Assembly: GCF_002895565.1 (NCBI RefSeq)
Contig: NZ_AZRN01000023.1
Location: forward strand, 34,552 to 98,551
Direction: 5' to 3'
DNA length: 64,000 nucleotides
Origin: Petrotoga mexicana DSM 14811
Lineage (GTDB): Bacteria; Thermotogota; Thermotogae; Petrotogales; Petrotogaceae
Position 1 is the stretch's first letter. Each line of letters starts with the position of its first letter. This document shows positions 26,751 to 36,538 of the stretch, piece after piece. The position numbers were made by a program, and so were the translations under genes. Below the pieces are notes generated by a model. It searched no databases. It saw nothing but the letters and a program-made list of their open reading frames with translations, and was not told the DNA's origin.

Positions 26751-26775
26751 AGCCCCTTTAAGGGGCTTATTTTTT
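26751..26775 (+). terminator. Intrinsic terminator of the cob cluster
   Basis: AGCCCC (26751-26756) pairs with GGGGCT (26762-26767) around TTTAA, followed by a T-rich tract (TATTTTTTTAT). It closes the riboswitch-controlled unit. Confidence 0.85.
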
Positions 26776-26938
26776 TATTTGTAAAAAAACCTTAAGAAAC
26801 TTGATTGTGGTTGTAAAAAGGTATATCATAATAGTGGGAAGAAAAAGGATAGGGTGGGCTGTGGGGTAAATGTGCGCTAAAGTAGGTTTTAGAGTTTTTA
26901 AAGAAAAATTTTATAATTTTAGGGAGTGAAAAAGGTAT

Positions 26939-29900
26939 ATGTATTACGTTGGTTTTGATATTGGATCCTCGAGTATTCACGTAGCGGTCATTGATGAAGA
27001 AGGAAAACTAAAATACGTAAAAGAAAGTATTCCACATTTTGGTGTGCCTTTAAAAAGGCTACCCGAGATTTGGGAATCGATAAAACCTGAATTGGATGGG
27101 GAAATACTTTCCACATCGTTCACTGGCATAGGTGCGCAACTTTTTAACAAAGTTTTTCCGGAACTCTTGTTTGATTACGAGAGTGTTACTATTCCCAAAG
27201 GTGCTTCTTTTCTTGAACCAAACGTTTCCTATGTATTCCACATTGGAGCAAAGGACTCCTATTTTTTAAGACTTGGACATCTTAAAGACAAGGTGAATCT
27301 TATAGAGTGGTCAGCTAATAGCAAATGTGGTGGCGGTTCGGGGATTTTAGTTGAAAAACAGTTGAAAAGGTTATACTTAAAAAACGATTCTGAGTTTTTT
27401 CAGTTAGATGATTACTCACAAAAAATTAAACTAATGAAAAGATTATATGCGCAAGCAGAGAACGAGGTGAAAGATTACAGCGATATTCAAGGCTTCAACG
27501 CGAGATGTGGTGTTGTAATTCAATCAGATTTGATACATGAACAAAATGAAGGTGCTCAAAGGCCTTTTTTAGTTGCAAAATTGTACTCTACAGTGGCAAG
27601 AAATTATAAAAATGACGTGATTGGAGCGAGGGAACTTGATCCTTCTCTTTCTGCAATAGCTACAGGTGGAGTCTTTTCAAGTGATTATATCCTAAAAAGT
27701 TTTAACTTGTTAACCAATTTAAATGTTAAAAGGCCTAAGTACCATACGGCGATTGGAGCAATTGGAATAGCTTTAGAAGCGTTAGAAAAGAAGAATAAAT
27801 TTGTGATAGATTTTAACAGACTTTCTGAAATCTCTAATTTTACAAGGAGTAAACGTCCCTATGCTAAACCTCTTTATGCCTTCCTTGATAAAGTTCACAA
27901 CTATGAGGGAAAAATTGAGCAAGTGCAACCAGATGTGGTTAGAGACGTCACCATAGGAGTAGATGGTGGTTCAACTACCACAAAAGCTGCTATTGTGGAC
28001 GTTGAAACGGGAGATCTTTTAGACAAGATCTACATCAGCACCCACGGCGATCCAGAAAAGGCTCTTAAAGAAGTGTTTAGACATTTAGCCAAAAAATCTA
28101 ACAATTATAATGTCCTTGGAGTATGTACTACAGGATCAGCCAGAAAATTGTACGAAAGAATTTTGATAAGTCAAAAGAAAAAAGAAGCTTTAGAAGAGGA
28201 AGGATACACAGTTTTAGATGGAGCCGTTGATGAAGTCACATGTCACGCCAAAGGAATTAAATTTCACGATGAAAAGATCGACACAATATTTGAAATTGGT
28301 GGACAAGATATGAAGTTCACTTCTTTCAAACTTAATGGGGAAGAAGCTACAGATCAGATAAAAGAGGCTAGGATGAATTATTCATGTCAAGCTGGGGCAG
28401 GTCAAACATTGGAAAACATGGCTCAATTGTTAGGCTTGGATGTCAAATCAACACTTCAAGAAGCAGCATTGAAGGCTGAAAAAGTGCCAATTATAGATTC
28501 TACATGCGGCGTTTTCATGGAGATGGAAGAAAACCGTTTAATTTCCGAGGGTTTTTCACAAGAAGAGATAGCGGCAGCGATAGTTAGATCCACCGCAGCT
28601 AGTTATTTTAATAAGTTTGTTGGAGGTCCACAACATGTCCAAAACAAATGCTCTTGTCAAGGTGGACCAGCCTTGGGCAAAGCTTTCCTGGCAGCAATGG
28701 CACAAGTTACGAATAAAGATATCTATGCCTATCCCCACAGAGAGTTGTTTGGAGCATGGGGAGCAGGTCTTTTTCTAAGAGAAGAGATATTGAAGCTGAA
28801 AAAAGAAGGAAAAGAAGTACGCTCAGCTTTCAGAGGCTTCGAAGTAGTGAATATGAAATTTGAAAAAGAAGAGGTAATGTGTTCAGATTACTTCGGCAAA
28901 TTGTCCTGTAAGGTAAGAAACTGCAAATTGAAAATCTTTACCATCGGTGGGGAAAAAGTTATAACCGGTGGTTTTTGCCCAAGAGGTAACAGTGAAGGGG
29001 CAGAAAAAACAAAGGTAGATTATGTTGAAGTTTATCATAGATTGTTTGAAAAACATTTTGAAGGTATCAATTACGAAAAATTGGATGAAATAAATGTCGA
29101 TAACGAAAAAACGGTAGGTATTCACAGGGCTGGAGTAACTTTAGGAGAAATAGGGGTTTGGTCTGCAGCATTGCTTAGTAAAATTGGATTTTTACCGGTA
29201 TTATCTCCAATTTCAGATGAAGAAATCGCACAAAGAGGTATTAATATTGCTCCTACAGAGTTTTGTATAGCGATGAAACTCGTTGTAGGACATGGGGATC
29301 TACTGGCAAAAGATAAAAGGATAAAACATCTGTTTAACCCGTCGGTTATTGAAGAAGTAAGAGATAAAAAACCAATGAGAAAATTCTGCATATATACTGA
29401 GGCTGAAGGTTACTTGTTACAAGACATATTGGGATTGGAAGAAGACAGAGAGATTCTTCCGGTTCTTTACTGGAAAGATAAAGAAAGGTCAGCTCAAGCG
29501 ATATACGATGAATTAAAAAGAATTGGTTACGATATTTCCAAAGAAAAGATATTGGAAGCTATCGATTATGCCGATCAAAAGTTAAAAGCGTTCAAAAGTG
29601 ATTTACACAAACAAGGGGAAAGATTCTTAAACAAATTAGAAAAAAGTGAAGAGATAGGGTATGTAGGATTAGGGAGAGATTATGTTGTACTAGACCCTCA
29701 AGCTTCCTCACAATCAGGTTCTATGTTCACCAAGCAAAGAGGTATGAATTATATTCCACAAACTTTTTTGGAAGAGTATTACAAGGTTATTCCTATAGAC
29801 GATCTTTCTTTCAACGAATACTGGTATCAAAATGCTCATATTCTCCAAGCTTCTATATTTGTTGCACAACATCCAAAACTATTTCCAATAAGACAGATGA

Positions 29901-31402
29901 ATTTTGCTTGCGGACCAGATTCGGTGAAATTTTATCATGAAGATGAGATATTCAAAAGAGCAGACAAACCATTTTTGCATTTAGTAACAGATGCTCAAAC
30001 CAACAACGCCCCCTTTGTTACAAGAGCTGAGGCACACGATCGGGTTGTAAAAAAGAGTAAACCAAAAACTGATTTGGAGTTCAAAGATTTTGTCTTATTC
30101 CCCGATGGTCATAAGGACAAATTAAAATTAGGGCAAAGGCAGTGGCTCATTCCTTACATGGGTGAAGCGAGTAACCTGGGAAAAGCTATGCTAAAACATT
30201 ACGGAATAGAAGCGAAGGTCTTACCAACGGCCACAATTCAAGCTAAAGAAGCAGCCGATAGGTTCATCACAACGGAAGTTTGTTTCCCGTTAAGAGGTGT
30301 TGTTGGTGATGCGATGGCAACTTTGGAAGAAATAGCCAAAGATAAAGGAAAGGATTGGATAAATGACAATACTGTTATTTTCTTGCCGACCACTTCCGGC
30401 CCATGTCGTTTTGGTAAGTACGGAGAAGTTCTGAAGATTTTTTTACACAAAGAAGGACTCGACAACATCCCTATAATCAGCCCTTCTGTTGATACGGGTT
30501 ACCTGCAGATAGAGGCACCGGAACAGTTTAAAACCATTTACCAAAAAGCCGATGCATTAATAAACGTATTCAGGGCAATAAAAATGGCGGATATGACGGA
30601 TGATTTAATTAGAAGATTCAGGCCATATGCAGATGATTTTTCTGATTTCGACGAAACTACCCAAAAACTCTGGGAAAGTCTGCAACAATTATTGATGGAA
30701 AAAGGCGGTTCTATAAAATATCTAAAAAGATGGGTGAAAGACGCTATAGATACTTTTACAAAGTTATCTCCAAGTGCAAAAGAGCATTCACTTCCCTTGG
30801 TTTTGTACATAGGGGAAATATATTCAAGACAACATGATCCTTACACAGATTATGTAATGCAAAGGATAGAAGAGGAAAGGTTAGAAATAATCAGAGGGAC
30901 TATAGCTGAATGGTTAGAGTATGTGATTTACATTAACGAAAGAAGAAATCCCAACTTGCTTTTCCGGTTTGTGGATAATTATATGGGTTTCACCGATTGG
31001 CGTTTCAAAAAAATTTTTGGGGCGTATTCTAAAGACCACGCTGTTTTGCCTAAACCCCAAAAAATCATCGATGATATGCAAAAGAGTAGAAAGTACCATG
31101 GAGATATTGTAGGAGAATCACCATTAGTAATTGGAATATTTCTAAAATTTTTAAATGGTGAATTGACGAACGGCAGGCAAAAAGTTTCTGGAATATTCCA
31201 TGTGGGACCGTTCACTTGTATGCAAGAAGGGGTGGCGATGGCAAAAATGGACGCCATCACCACAGAAGTATCTAAACGAGATCCTTCGTTAGTTGTCCCC
31301 ATGATTCATGCGTTTTTCGGAGATTCTGCCAATACGAATCTTGAAGCTGAAATTGCAGCATTCAGAGAACAATGCTATCTCAAACATAAATTGACAAAAT
31401 AG
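26939..31402 (+). CDS. Giant 2-hydroxyacyl-CoA dehydratase activase-type protein
   Basis: This 1487-residue protein combines two BadF/BcrA-type ASKHA ATPase domains with dehydratase-related regions. Domain 1 (about 1-300) starts YVGFDIGSSSIHVAV. Domain 2 (about 335-600) has GVDGGSTTTKAAIVD, IFEIGGQDMKFTSF, NYSCQAGAGQ and a conserved STCGVFMEMEENRL. A DUF2229-like part follows, with cysteines in MCSDYFGKLSCKVRNC and GGFCPRG. The C-terminal part has TTSGPCRFGKYGEV, typical of HgdB-like proteins. Family members use ATP and an Fe-S cluster to inject an electron into a dehydratase. The fused form, common in Clostridia, has no firmly known substrate, and no HgdA/HgdB or CoA-transferase partner is adjacent. 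No convincing promoter was found. Confidence 0.85.
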   Translation: MYYVGFDIGSSSIHVAVIDEEGKLKYVKESIPHFGVPLKRLPEIWESIKPELDGEILSTSFTGIGAQLFNKVFPELLFDYESVTIPKGASFLEPNVSYVFHIGAKDSYFLRLGHLKDKVNLIEWSANSKCGGGSGILVEKQLKRLYLKNDSEFFQLDDYSQKIKLMKRLYAQAENEVKDYSDIQGFNARCGVVIQSDLIHEQNEGAQRPFLVAKLYSTVARNYKNDVIGARELDPSLSAIATGGVFSSDYILKSFNLLTNLNVKRPKYHTAIGAIGIALEALEKKNKFVIDFNRLSEISNFTRSKRPYAKPLYAFLDKVHNYEGKIEQVQPDVVRDVTIGVDGGSTTTKAAIVDVETGDLLDKIYISTHGDPEKALKEVFRHLAKKSNNYNVLGVCTTGSARKLYERILISQKKKEALEEEGYTVLDGAVDEVTCHAKGIKFHDEKIDTIFEIGGQDMKFTSFKLNGEEATDQIKEARMNYSCQAGAGQTLENMAQLLGLDVKSTLQEAALKAEKVPIIDSTCGVFMEMEENRLISEGFSQEEIAAAIVRSTAASYFNKFVGGPQHVQNKCSCQGGPALGKAFLAAMAQVTNKDIYAYPHRELFGAWGAGLFLREEILKLKKEGKEVRSAFRGFEVVNMKFEKEEVMCSDYFGKLSCKVRNCKLKIFTIGGEKVITGGFCPRGNSEGAEKTKVDYVEVYHRLFEKHFEGINYEKLDEINVDNEKTVGIHRAGVTLGEIGVWSAALLSKIGFLPVLSPISDEEIAQRGINIAPTEFCIAMKLVVGHGDLLAKDKRIKHLFNPSVIEEVRDKKPMRKFCIYTEAEGYLLQDILGLEEDREILPVLYWKDKERSAQAIYDELKRIGYDISKEKILEAIDYADQKLKAFKSDLHKQGERFLNKLEKSEEIGYVGLGRDYVVLDPQASSQSGSMFTKQRGMNYIPQTFLEEYYKVIPIDDLSFNEYWYQNAHILQASIFVAQHPKLFPIRQMNFACGPDSVKFYHEDEIFKRADKPFLHLVTDAQTNNAPFVTRAEAHDRVVKKSKPKTDLEFKDFVLFPDGHKDKLKLGQRQWLIPYMGEASNLGKAMLKHYGIEAKVLPTATIQAKEAADRFITTEVCFPLRGVVGDAMATLEEIAKDKGKDWINDNTVIFLPTTSGPCRFGKYGEVLKIFLHKEGLDNIPIISPSVDTGYLQIEAPEQFKTIYQKADALINVFRAIKMADMTDDLIRRFRPYADDFSDFDETTQKLWESLQQLLMEKGGSIKYLKRWVKDAIDTFTKLSPSAKEHSLPLVLYIGEIYSRQHDPYTDYVMQRIEEERLEIIRGTIAEWLEYVIYINERRNPNLLFRFVDNYMGFTDWRFKKIFGAYSKDHAVLPKPQKIIDDMQKSRKYHGDIVGESPLVIGIFLKFLNGELTNGRQKVSGIFHVGPFTCMQEGVAMAKMDAITTEVSKRDPSLVVPMIHAFFGDSANTNLEAEIAAFREQCYLKHKLTK

Positions 31403-31406
31403 AAAA

Positions 31407-33110
31407 TCATTCTACTCTAGAAACATCTAAAGTTACTTCTTTTATACCGTTTGTGGTGTTTGTTTGAAATAGTTCATTCAAGGCTGAAAGCAATTTGTTC
31501 TCAATTTCGGCAATTGTTTCATTGCTTTTAAAATCTTCAGGATTATAAGTTGAAAATATGAGTCTAAGAGTGTCAAACACCTGAGAAAAGGAATTTTCCA
31601 CAGTTTCTTTCATTTCTGCGTTGGCTACTAATAAGGAATATTCCGTCACAAAAACACGGTTGTTAAGGTTGACTCTAACCGGATATTCGCCTTTGATAAT
31701 TTCGACTTTTAAGTCTTGCTGAGTTTGAATATACCTGATTTCAGGCTCTAACGCTCCATAGAATTTGATGTCTGTGTATCCAAGAAATTCTGGATTACGT
31801 GGATTATCTTTAATTGAGTACACACTAACTTGTCCATTTTCAAATCTAGCGTATAGATAGCCATTGGCGATTTTAATTCCGTTAATACCCGCTAAATTTA
31901 AGTTTTCTAGTAGCCTAGGAGAATTAGGTTTGCTTATTTCTGCGATGCTTAATCCATCCATATGTCTTAGTATATAAAGATAGTTATCGTGATTAATTAC
32001 ATCTGTGACGTTTCCAGGTGTGTCTATTGTGGCAATTTCTTGTGGATTATTTGGATCTGTAACTTCATATATAGTTACTCCCATTTCTCCACTTGGAGAG
32101 TACAGGTAGACTTTTTCATCAGGAACTACTTTTGTGGAAAATCGTACTTGAGAAGTAGATTCCCCACCTTTTTGATCTTTTGCAACAATTCTTAAGGTGT
32201 AACTTTTCCCCATTTTCAAGGAATCAAATTGATAAAAATAGGTATTGATATTTTCTGCTATGAGTTGCTCCTGTTCGGAATCAGCGATTAAATATAAGTC
32301 AAAAATCAAAGAATCTCCATCGGGATCCTCCGCTTGCCATACAAAGTATACATTTGGCTCGCTTAATTGTTGATTTGCAGATGGAGATAAGATTATAGGA
32401 CTATTGGGGGGACTATTTTTTTGAAAATAATAGTTTTCAGAGAAATCATAAACCATATTGTTTTTAACAACAGCAAATTTCAGATCCAATCCTTCTGACG
32501 GCACTGAACTTAAAATAACGGTATTTTGAGTGGAAGTTCTAAAAGGTTCATAAATTCCATCACTGTTTTTTCTATAAATTAAATATTGGTCATAATCTTG
32601 TGGAAGCGTTATGTATAAATCGTTATTATCCCATCTGTAATCTATTTGATATTTTAAAGGTAATTTTTCAAGATTTATGGTTAGTGTTTTATCTTCATTC
32701 ACAAAGAATTCTGGGTTGTTATAGTAGTAATATGCGAGACCAGAATCATCGACGGCCATAATATTCAGCTGATAAGTTCCTTCTTCTATCGATGTTAATT
32801 CTATACTTTCTCCAATGGGGAAAGATGCTTCGTAAGTATTGGCTCCAATCAATTCAACTTTTATTTCGTTGTAAGGCTCTTGCAGATCTTGAGACTTTAC
32901 TATTTCGTAGTTGATCGTTACATTATAATTTCTACCAAAAAACAACAGGGAAAATATAATTACGATACCTAATACAACAATCGCAATAATAGTTGTAATT
33001 ATAATTAATCTCTCTCTGTTTTGTGGCGGTTTCTTTTCTTCTTGGTTGATTAAACTTTCGTATTCTAATTTATTTTCATTCTTATTTTCAGAATTGTTCT
33101 CTTCAGCCAT
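31407..33110 (-). CDS. Membrane-anchored extracytoplasmic protein with LVIVD-like repeats
   Basis: Function unknown. Of 567 residues, the first 34 are charged and cytoplasmic. A single membrane segment follows at 35-59 (LIIITTIIAIVVLGIVIIFS), and the rest should lie outside the membrane. The middle holds beta-sandwich regions resembling Fn3 or cadherin-type folds (FVWQAEDPDGDSLIFDLYLI). After that come repeats of the form YEVTDPNNPQEIATIDTPGN and AEISKPNSPRLLENLNLAGI, as in LVIVD beta-propellers. It ends convergently, 4 nt from the activase gene. It is followed upstream by ksgA and the SLBB gene on the same strand, so an envelope or toga-associated role is plausible but inferred. Confidence 0.6.
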   Translation of the reverse strand: MAEENNSENKNENKLEYESLINQEEKKPPQNRERLIIITTIIAIVVLGIVIIFSLLFFGRNYNVTINYEIVKSQDLQEPYNEIKVELIGANTYEASFPIGESIELTSIEEGTYQLNIMAVDDSGLAYYYYNNPEFFVNEDKTLTINLEKLPLKYQIDYRWDNNDLYITLPQDYDQYLIYRKNSDGIYEPFRTSTQNTVILSSVPSEGLDLKFAVVKNNMVYDFSENYYFQKNSPPNSPIILSPSANQQLSEPNVYFVWQAEDPDGDSLIFDLYLIADSEQEQLIAENINTYFYQFDSLKMGKSYTLRIVAKDQKGGESTSQVRFSTKVVPDEKVYLYSPSGEMGVTIYEVTDPNNPQEIATIDTPGNVTDVINHDNYLYILRHMDGLSIAEISKPNSPRLLENLNLAGINGIKIANGYLYARFENGQVSVYSIKDNPRNPEFLGYTDIKFYGALEPEIRYIQTQQDLKVEIIKGEYPVRVNLNNRVFVTEYSLLVANAEMKETVENSFSQVFDTLRLIFSTYNPEDFKSNETIAEIENKLLSALNELFQTNTTNGIKEVTLDVSRVE

Positions 33111-33144
33111 TGCTATCCCTCCAAAGATAATTATATTGTCGCCT

Positions 33145-33972
33145 TTAGGAACCTTCTTTAGCGCCCCTTCGCCCCAACAATTTTTTGTACAACTCTATAT
33201 ATGTTTCTAATGGAATATCTTCCGGTCTAGATGACGGATTAATCTGTACCTCAGTTAGATATTTTTCGGTATCAGGTATTATCTCCTTTAGATTGTTTTT
33301 TATAGTTTTTCTTCTTTTAGAAAAACATTTGTGAACAAATTTCATGAAATCTTTTGGATCTATTTCTTCTACATACTTATATATAGGTTTAAACTTTAAT
33401 ATTACTGAATCTACTTTTGGAATTGGTACGAAATTGTTTTTAGATACATCCATGATTTTTTCAACGGTACAATAAGTCTGAACGAATATACTTAAAGGGC
33501 TGTAACTTTTTTTTGATTTCGCCATCAACCGTTGTCCAAACTCTTTTTGAAACATAAAAATAGCGTATTCAAATTTTGGTGACTCTACAAATATTTTTTC
33601 TAATATTTTTGAAGAGATATAATATGGGATGTTCGCGATATATTTCAATTTTGGAATATCTTTGAATTTAGAAAGGTCCGTGTTTAGGAAATCTTCAAAA
33701 TGTATTTCTACATTATTTGAACCTTCAAACCTTTCTTCTAACAGTGGTTTTAGCCTTTCATCAATTTCAAAAGTTATTACTTTTTTTGCTTTCCTTGCCA
33801 TCTCTTCTGTAAGGATTCCGTTGCCGGTTCCAATTTCGATTATTACATCATTTTCATCGATTTCACTTTTTCGGACTATTTCCCGAGATACATTAGAGTT
33901 AGACAAAAAATTTTGACCCAACCCTTTTTTTAATCTGATATCGTACTTCTTAAGCCATTCAGAAGTTTTCAA
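33145..33972 (-). CDS. rsmA: 16S rRNA dimethyladenosine transferase
   Basis: RsmA (KsgA) dimethylates two adjacent adenosines in the 3' helix of 16S rRNA late in small-subunit assembly. The SAM-binding motif is IEIGTGNGILTEEM (about residues 45-58). The catalytic motif IV is NIPYYISS, in place of the usual NLPYN/NIPY. Upstream is the substrate-entry KKGLGQNFL. The 275 residues fit the family. Its last twelve codons (including GRRGAKEGS) are made of the same GC-rich sequence found in the dispersed intergenic repeat, so the C-terminus may have been extended or replaced by that repeat. Confidence 0.95.
   Translation of the reverse strand: MKTSEWLKKYDIRLKKGLGQNFLSNSNVSREIVRKSEIDENDVIIEIGTGNGILTEEMARKAKKVITFEIDERLKPLLEERFEGSNNVEIHFEDFLNTDLSKFKDIPKLKYIANIPYYISSKILEKIFVESPKFEYAIFMFQKEFGQRLMAKSKKSYSPLSIFVQTYCTVEKIMDVSKNNFVPIPKVDSVILKFKPIYKYVEEIDPKDFMKFVHKCFSKRRKTIKNNLKEIIPDTEKYLTEVQINPSSRPEDIPLETYIELYKKLLGRRGAKEGS
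33157..33178. repeat. Dispersed GC-rich repeat core inside the rsmA 3' end
   Basis: TTTAGCGCCCCTTCGCCCC (from 33158) is identical to the GC-rich core of the element at 63785-63844. Here it lies within the last codons of rsmA rather than between genes, and the flanking CTAAAAC palindrome is absent. Confidence 0.6.
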
Positions 33973-33996
33973 AGAAATTTCACCTTTCTTGTCTTA

Positions 33997-36510
33997 TTAA
34001 AATAGACCAGATACACTTGTGTATGTTTCAGCACCGGTTTTAATAAAATTCATGAATGTTTGTACCGTACTCATAACTTCTACGATGTTGGTTAGTGTGT
34101 TTTTTGGAATGTAGATAATGTCTTTTGGTTTTACTTCTGGGTTCATCCCAGTTTTTACGGGGGCTGCGTTTATTATTCCAGATAAGTCCAAAGTTACGGG
34201 TGGATTTTCTGGGCCATCTTTGAATAAGTATACCGTTGTTAATTGAGCCGATTGAGAGGCGTTTCCAGCTTTGAGTACAGCATCTAATACTGTCATGCCT
34301 GCATTGTATGAGATAATACCGGGTTTTGCTACTTCTCCAAAGACGTAAACAACTTGCTCTTCTGCCGGTGGTACGTAGACTATAGATCCAGGGTTAACGA
34401 GTACATTTCTTAAAGACTCTACGTCTTTTATGTCGACTTTTATTTCTTCGTTGTTTTTTGTGTAGATGAAAATGCTCTCTTGATTTTTCCAATCGATAGC
34501 TGAGTTAGATAGTATCTCAACCAAGCTCATAGGAACATCTGTTCTTAAACTTTTTGGAGAAGGAATATTTCCCAAAACGGCTATGTATGAACCACTCACT
34601 TCTGGTTGAACAACGACGTATGAACCTTTAGGAACTTCCATCATTAAATTATTTAACAATTCTTCAGAATTTATCGTTTTTATAGCTTCATTGTTTTGGT
34701 AGATTGTGATTGTTCCGGTATCTACAGGAGAGAATCCATTTACTGACGAGAAGATATCTATTAACCTCACATTTTTTTGTTGGATAATTTGTGTTTCTCC
34801 TGCCTTGTAGACGATAACTTGGTCTGGAGCAATTTTAGAAATTTCTACAAAGACTTTGCCCTCTAGTGGAATATTTTTTAAACTGTCAAATTCATTCGCT
34901 GTTAAAGTTCCCATTTTTTCACCGATTTGATATCTAACTTGGTAGGATTCATCTAAGTTTAATGGGAGCAACAATTCATACAAACTTTCTCCTTGATTGT
35001 ATTCTATAACATCGGAGACTTCTCCGAATATATACGCCATTCTTAATTCTGTATCGGCTATTATCGTTGAGCCAGAACTTAGTATAATATCTTTCAACAT
35101 AGTCAAGTTATTTGGGTCGACGGTTAAACTTTTTGTGCTCCCGGAATTATCCACGATAACCAAATTACCAGAAAAATTACTACTGAAACCACCAGCTAAT
35201 CCAACTATCTTATCCATGCTTATTTCTTCGTTGGGTAAAAATTCAACCTTTCCCGTTGTGTTGAATGCTCCACTTAAGTAAACGTAGTTTCTTTTAAGTG
35301 TAATTTGGACAAAATCACCTTTTTTTAATTCATCATTTGAATTTACGGGTTGGTTGTTTACTTGAATTTTTTCCACATTTTCTTCGCTTATACCAACTTT
35401 AGTTAAGAGTGTTCTGATGTTCATTCTTTCTTGTTTTTCAAAGTCGATTCTTTTTGAAATTTCTTGTGAACTTACGTATACATAATTTTCAAATTTATTT
35501 ATTATTACGGTATCTCCAGGTTGTAAGAGAAAATCACTTCCTTGAGTTATTTTCTGCAAAGACACTTTGTACGTTTGTTCCCCTCTTACAACAGTTATTT
35601 CATCATTTACTTGGTTTAGAGGTAAGTTTATATCAGAACCAGAGGAAATCATAGTTATTACAGATTTTATTCCCATACCTTCAAAATAATCTAAAGTAGC
35701 CGATCCGAAATCAGAAAAAACAAGAACATTATTCGTATAGTTGTAAGGAATTATTACTGTGTCACCTGGTTGTAAGGAATAATCCTCTTTTTTTACTATT
35801 TCATCAAATGGGACTTCTTGAATTTCTGCCTCTCGTACAATCATTATTTTTGTAGGTATCTTATTAGTTGGAATATTCATGGAAGAGATAACGGTTTTCA
35901 ACGTCAAACCTTCATAGTAATCTAATGAAGAGGTGCCGAAGTCTGAAAAAACAGTGACTTTATTTGTATAATCGTAAGGGAAGAGAACAAAGTAATTTTC
36001 ATGTATATAAGGATCTTCACCAGCTTCTCCGCTTTTAATCCATTCAATATTAATTTTTTGTTCCTTTCCATCGGGAGATTTGATTAACGCGTAAGAGGAT
36101 TTAGTGATATCTTTTATCCCACCAGCTAAGCCGATTAGATCTGAAAGCTTAATCTTTTCGTTTTTTATGTCAATAACTCCGTTTATGTTGGTGTTTCCTA
36201 AAACCGTTACCGAAAATGGGGCATACTGGGTGATTCCAACCGTAACTTTATTAGTTTTTATATAACTCTCCATTTTATTCGATATTTCGTTTTCGATTTC
36301 TTCTAAAGTTCTACCTTCCGCTTTTATTCTGCCAATAGGAGGTACCGTGATGTCTCCTTCTGGTCCAACAACTGCATCGGTTATTGAATATTCAGGATAT
36401 CCCAGAACCCAAATTCCTAAGGTGTCACCCATCCTTACGTTATATGAAAAAGTAATAATTGGTAAAACCAAAAGAAATAAAAGAACGACAATAAAATGAC
36501 CTTTTTTCAT
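33997..36510 (-). CDS. Exported polysaccharide-export-like protein with about nine SLBB repeats
   Basis: This 837-residue secreted protein has a signal peptide at about 1-22 (HFIVVLLFLLVLPIITFS) and no lipobox cysteine, so it is not a Wza-type lipoprotein. A polysaccharide-export domain (about 23-105; DTLGIWVLGYPEYSITDAVV) leads an array of SLBB-like units, each with the rhythm V-x-V-x-G-x-V ... G-x-x-L-x-D-x-I: examples are VTVLGNTNINGVIDI, VYLSGAFNTTGKVEF, IAVLGNIPSPKSL and VYVFGEVAKPGIISYNAGMT. I count about nine. Typical exporters have two or three. The C-terminus ends in an amphipathic stretch. It could be a periplasm-spanning or outer-envelope component. Two TPR genes follow on the upstream side. 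Confidence 0.75.
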   Translation of the reverse strand: MKKGHFIVVLLFLLVLPIITFSYNVRMGDTLGIWVLGYPEYSITDAVVGPEGDITVPPIGRIKAEGRTLEEIENEISNKMESYIKTNKVTVGITQYAPFSVTVLGNTNINGVIDIKNEKIKLSDLIGLAGGIKDITKSSYALIKSPDGKEQKINIEWIKSGEAGEDPYIHENYFVLFPYDYTNKVTVFSDFGTSSLDYYEGLTLKTVISSMNIPTNKIPTKIMIVREAEIQEVPFDEIVKKEDYSLQPGDTVIIPYNYTNNVLVFSDFGSATLDYFEGMGIKSVITMISSGSDINLPLNQVNDEITVVRGEQTYKVSLQKITQGSDFLLQPGDTVIINKFENYVYVSSQEISKRIDFEKQERMNIRTLLTKVGISEENVEKIQVNNQPVNSNDELKKGDFVQITLKRNYVYLSGAFNTTGKVEFLPNEEISMDKIVGLAGGFSSNFSGNLVIVDNSGSTKSLTVDPNNLTMLKDIILSSGSTIIADTELRMAYIFGEVSDVIEYNQGESLYELLLPLNLDESYQVRYQIGEKMGTLTANEFDSLKNIPLEGKVFVEISKIAPDQVIVYKAGETQIIQQKNVRLIDIFSSVNGFSPVDTGTITIYQNNEAIKTINSEELLNNLMMEVPKGSYVVVQPEVSGSYIAVLGNIPSPKSLRTDVPMSLVEILSNSAIDWKNQESIFIYTKNNEEIKVDIKDVESLRNVLVNPGSIVYVPPAEEQVVYVFGEVAKPGIISYNAGMTVLDAVLKAGNASQSAQLTTVYLFKDGPENPPVTLDLSGIINAAPVKTGMNPEVKPKDIIYIPKNTLTNIVEVMSTVQTFMNFIKTGAETYTSVSGLF

Positions 36511-36538
36511 TTTTTATCCTCCCCACTAAATTTTTTTG

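Noticed and set aside
26912..26917. TATAAT just before the giant activase gene
   Set aside because: Transcription from it would start inside the gene's ribosome-binding region, and no -35 box is at the right distance.
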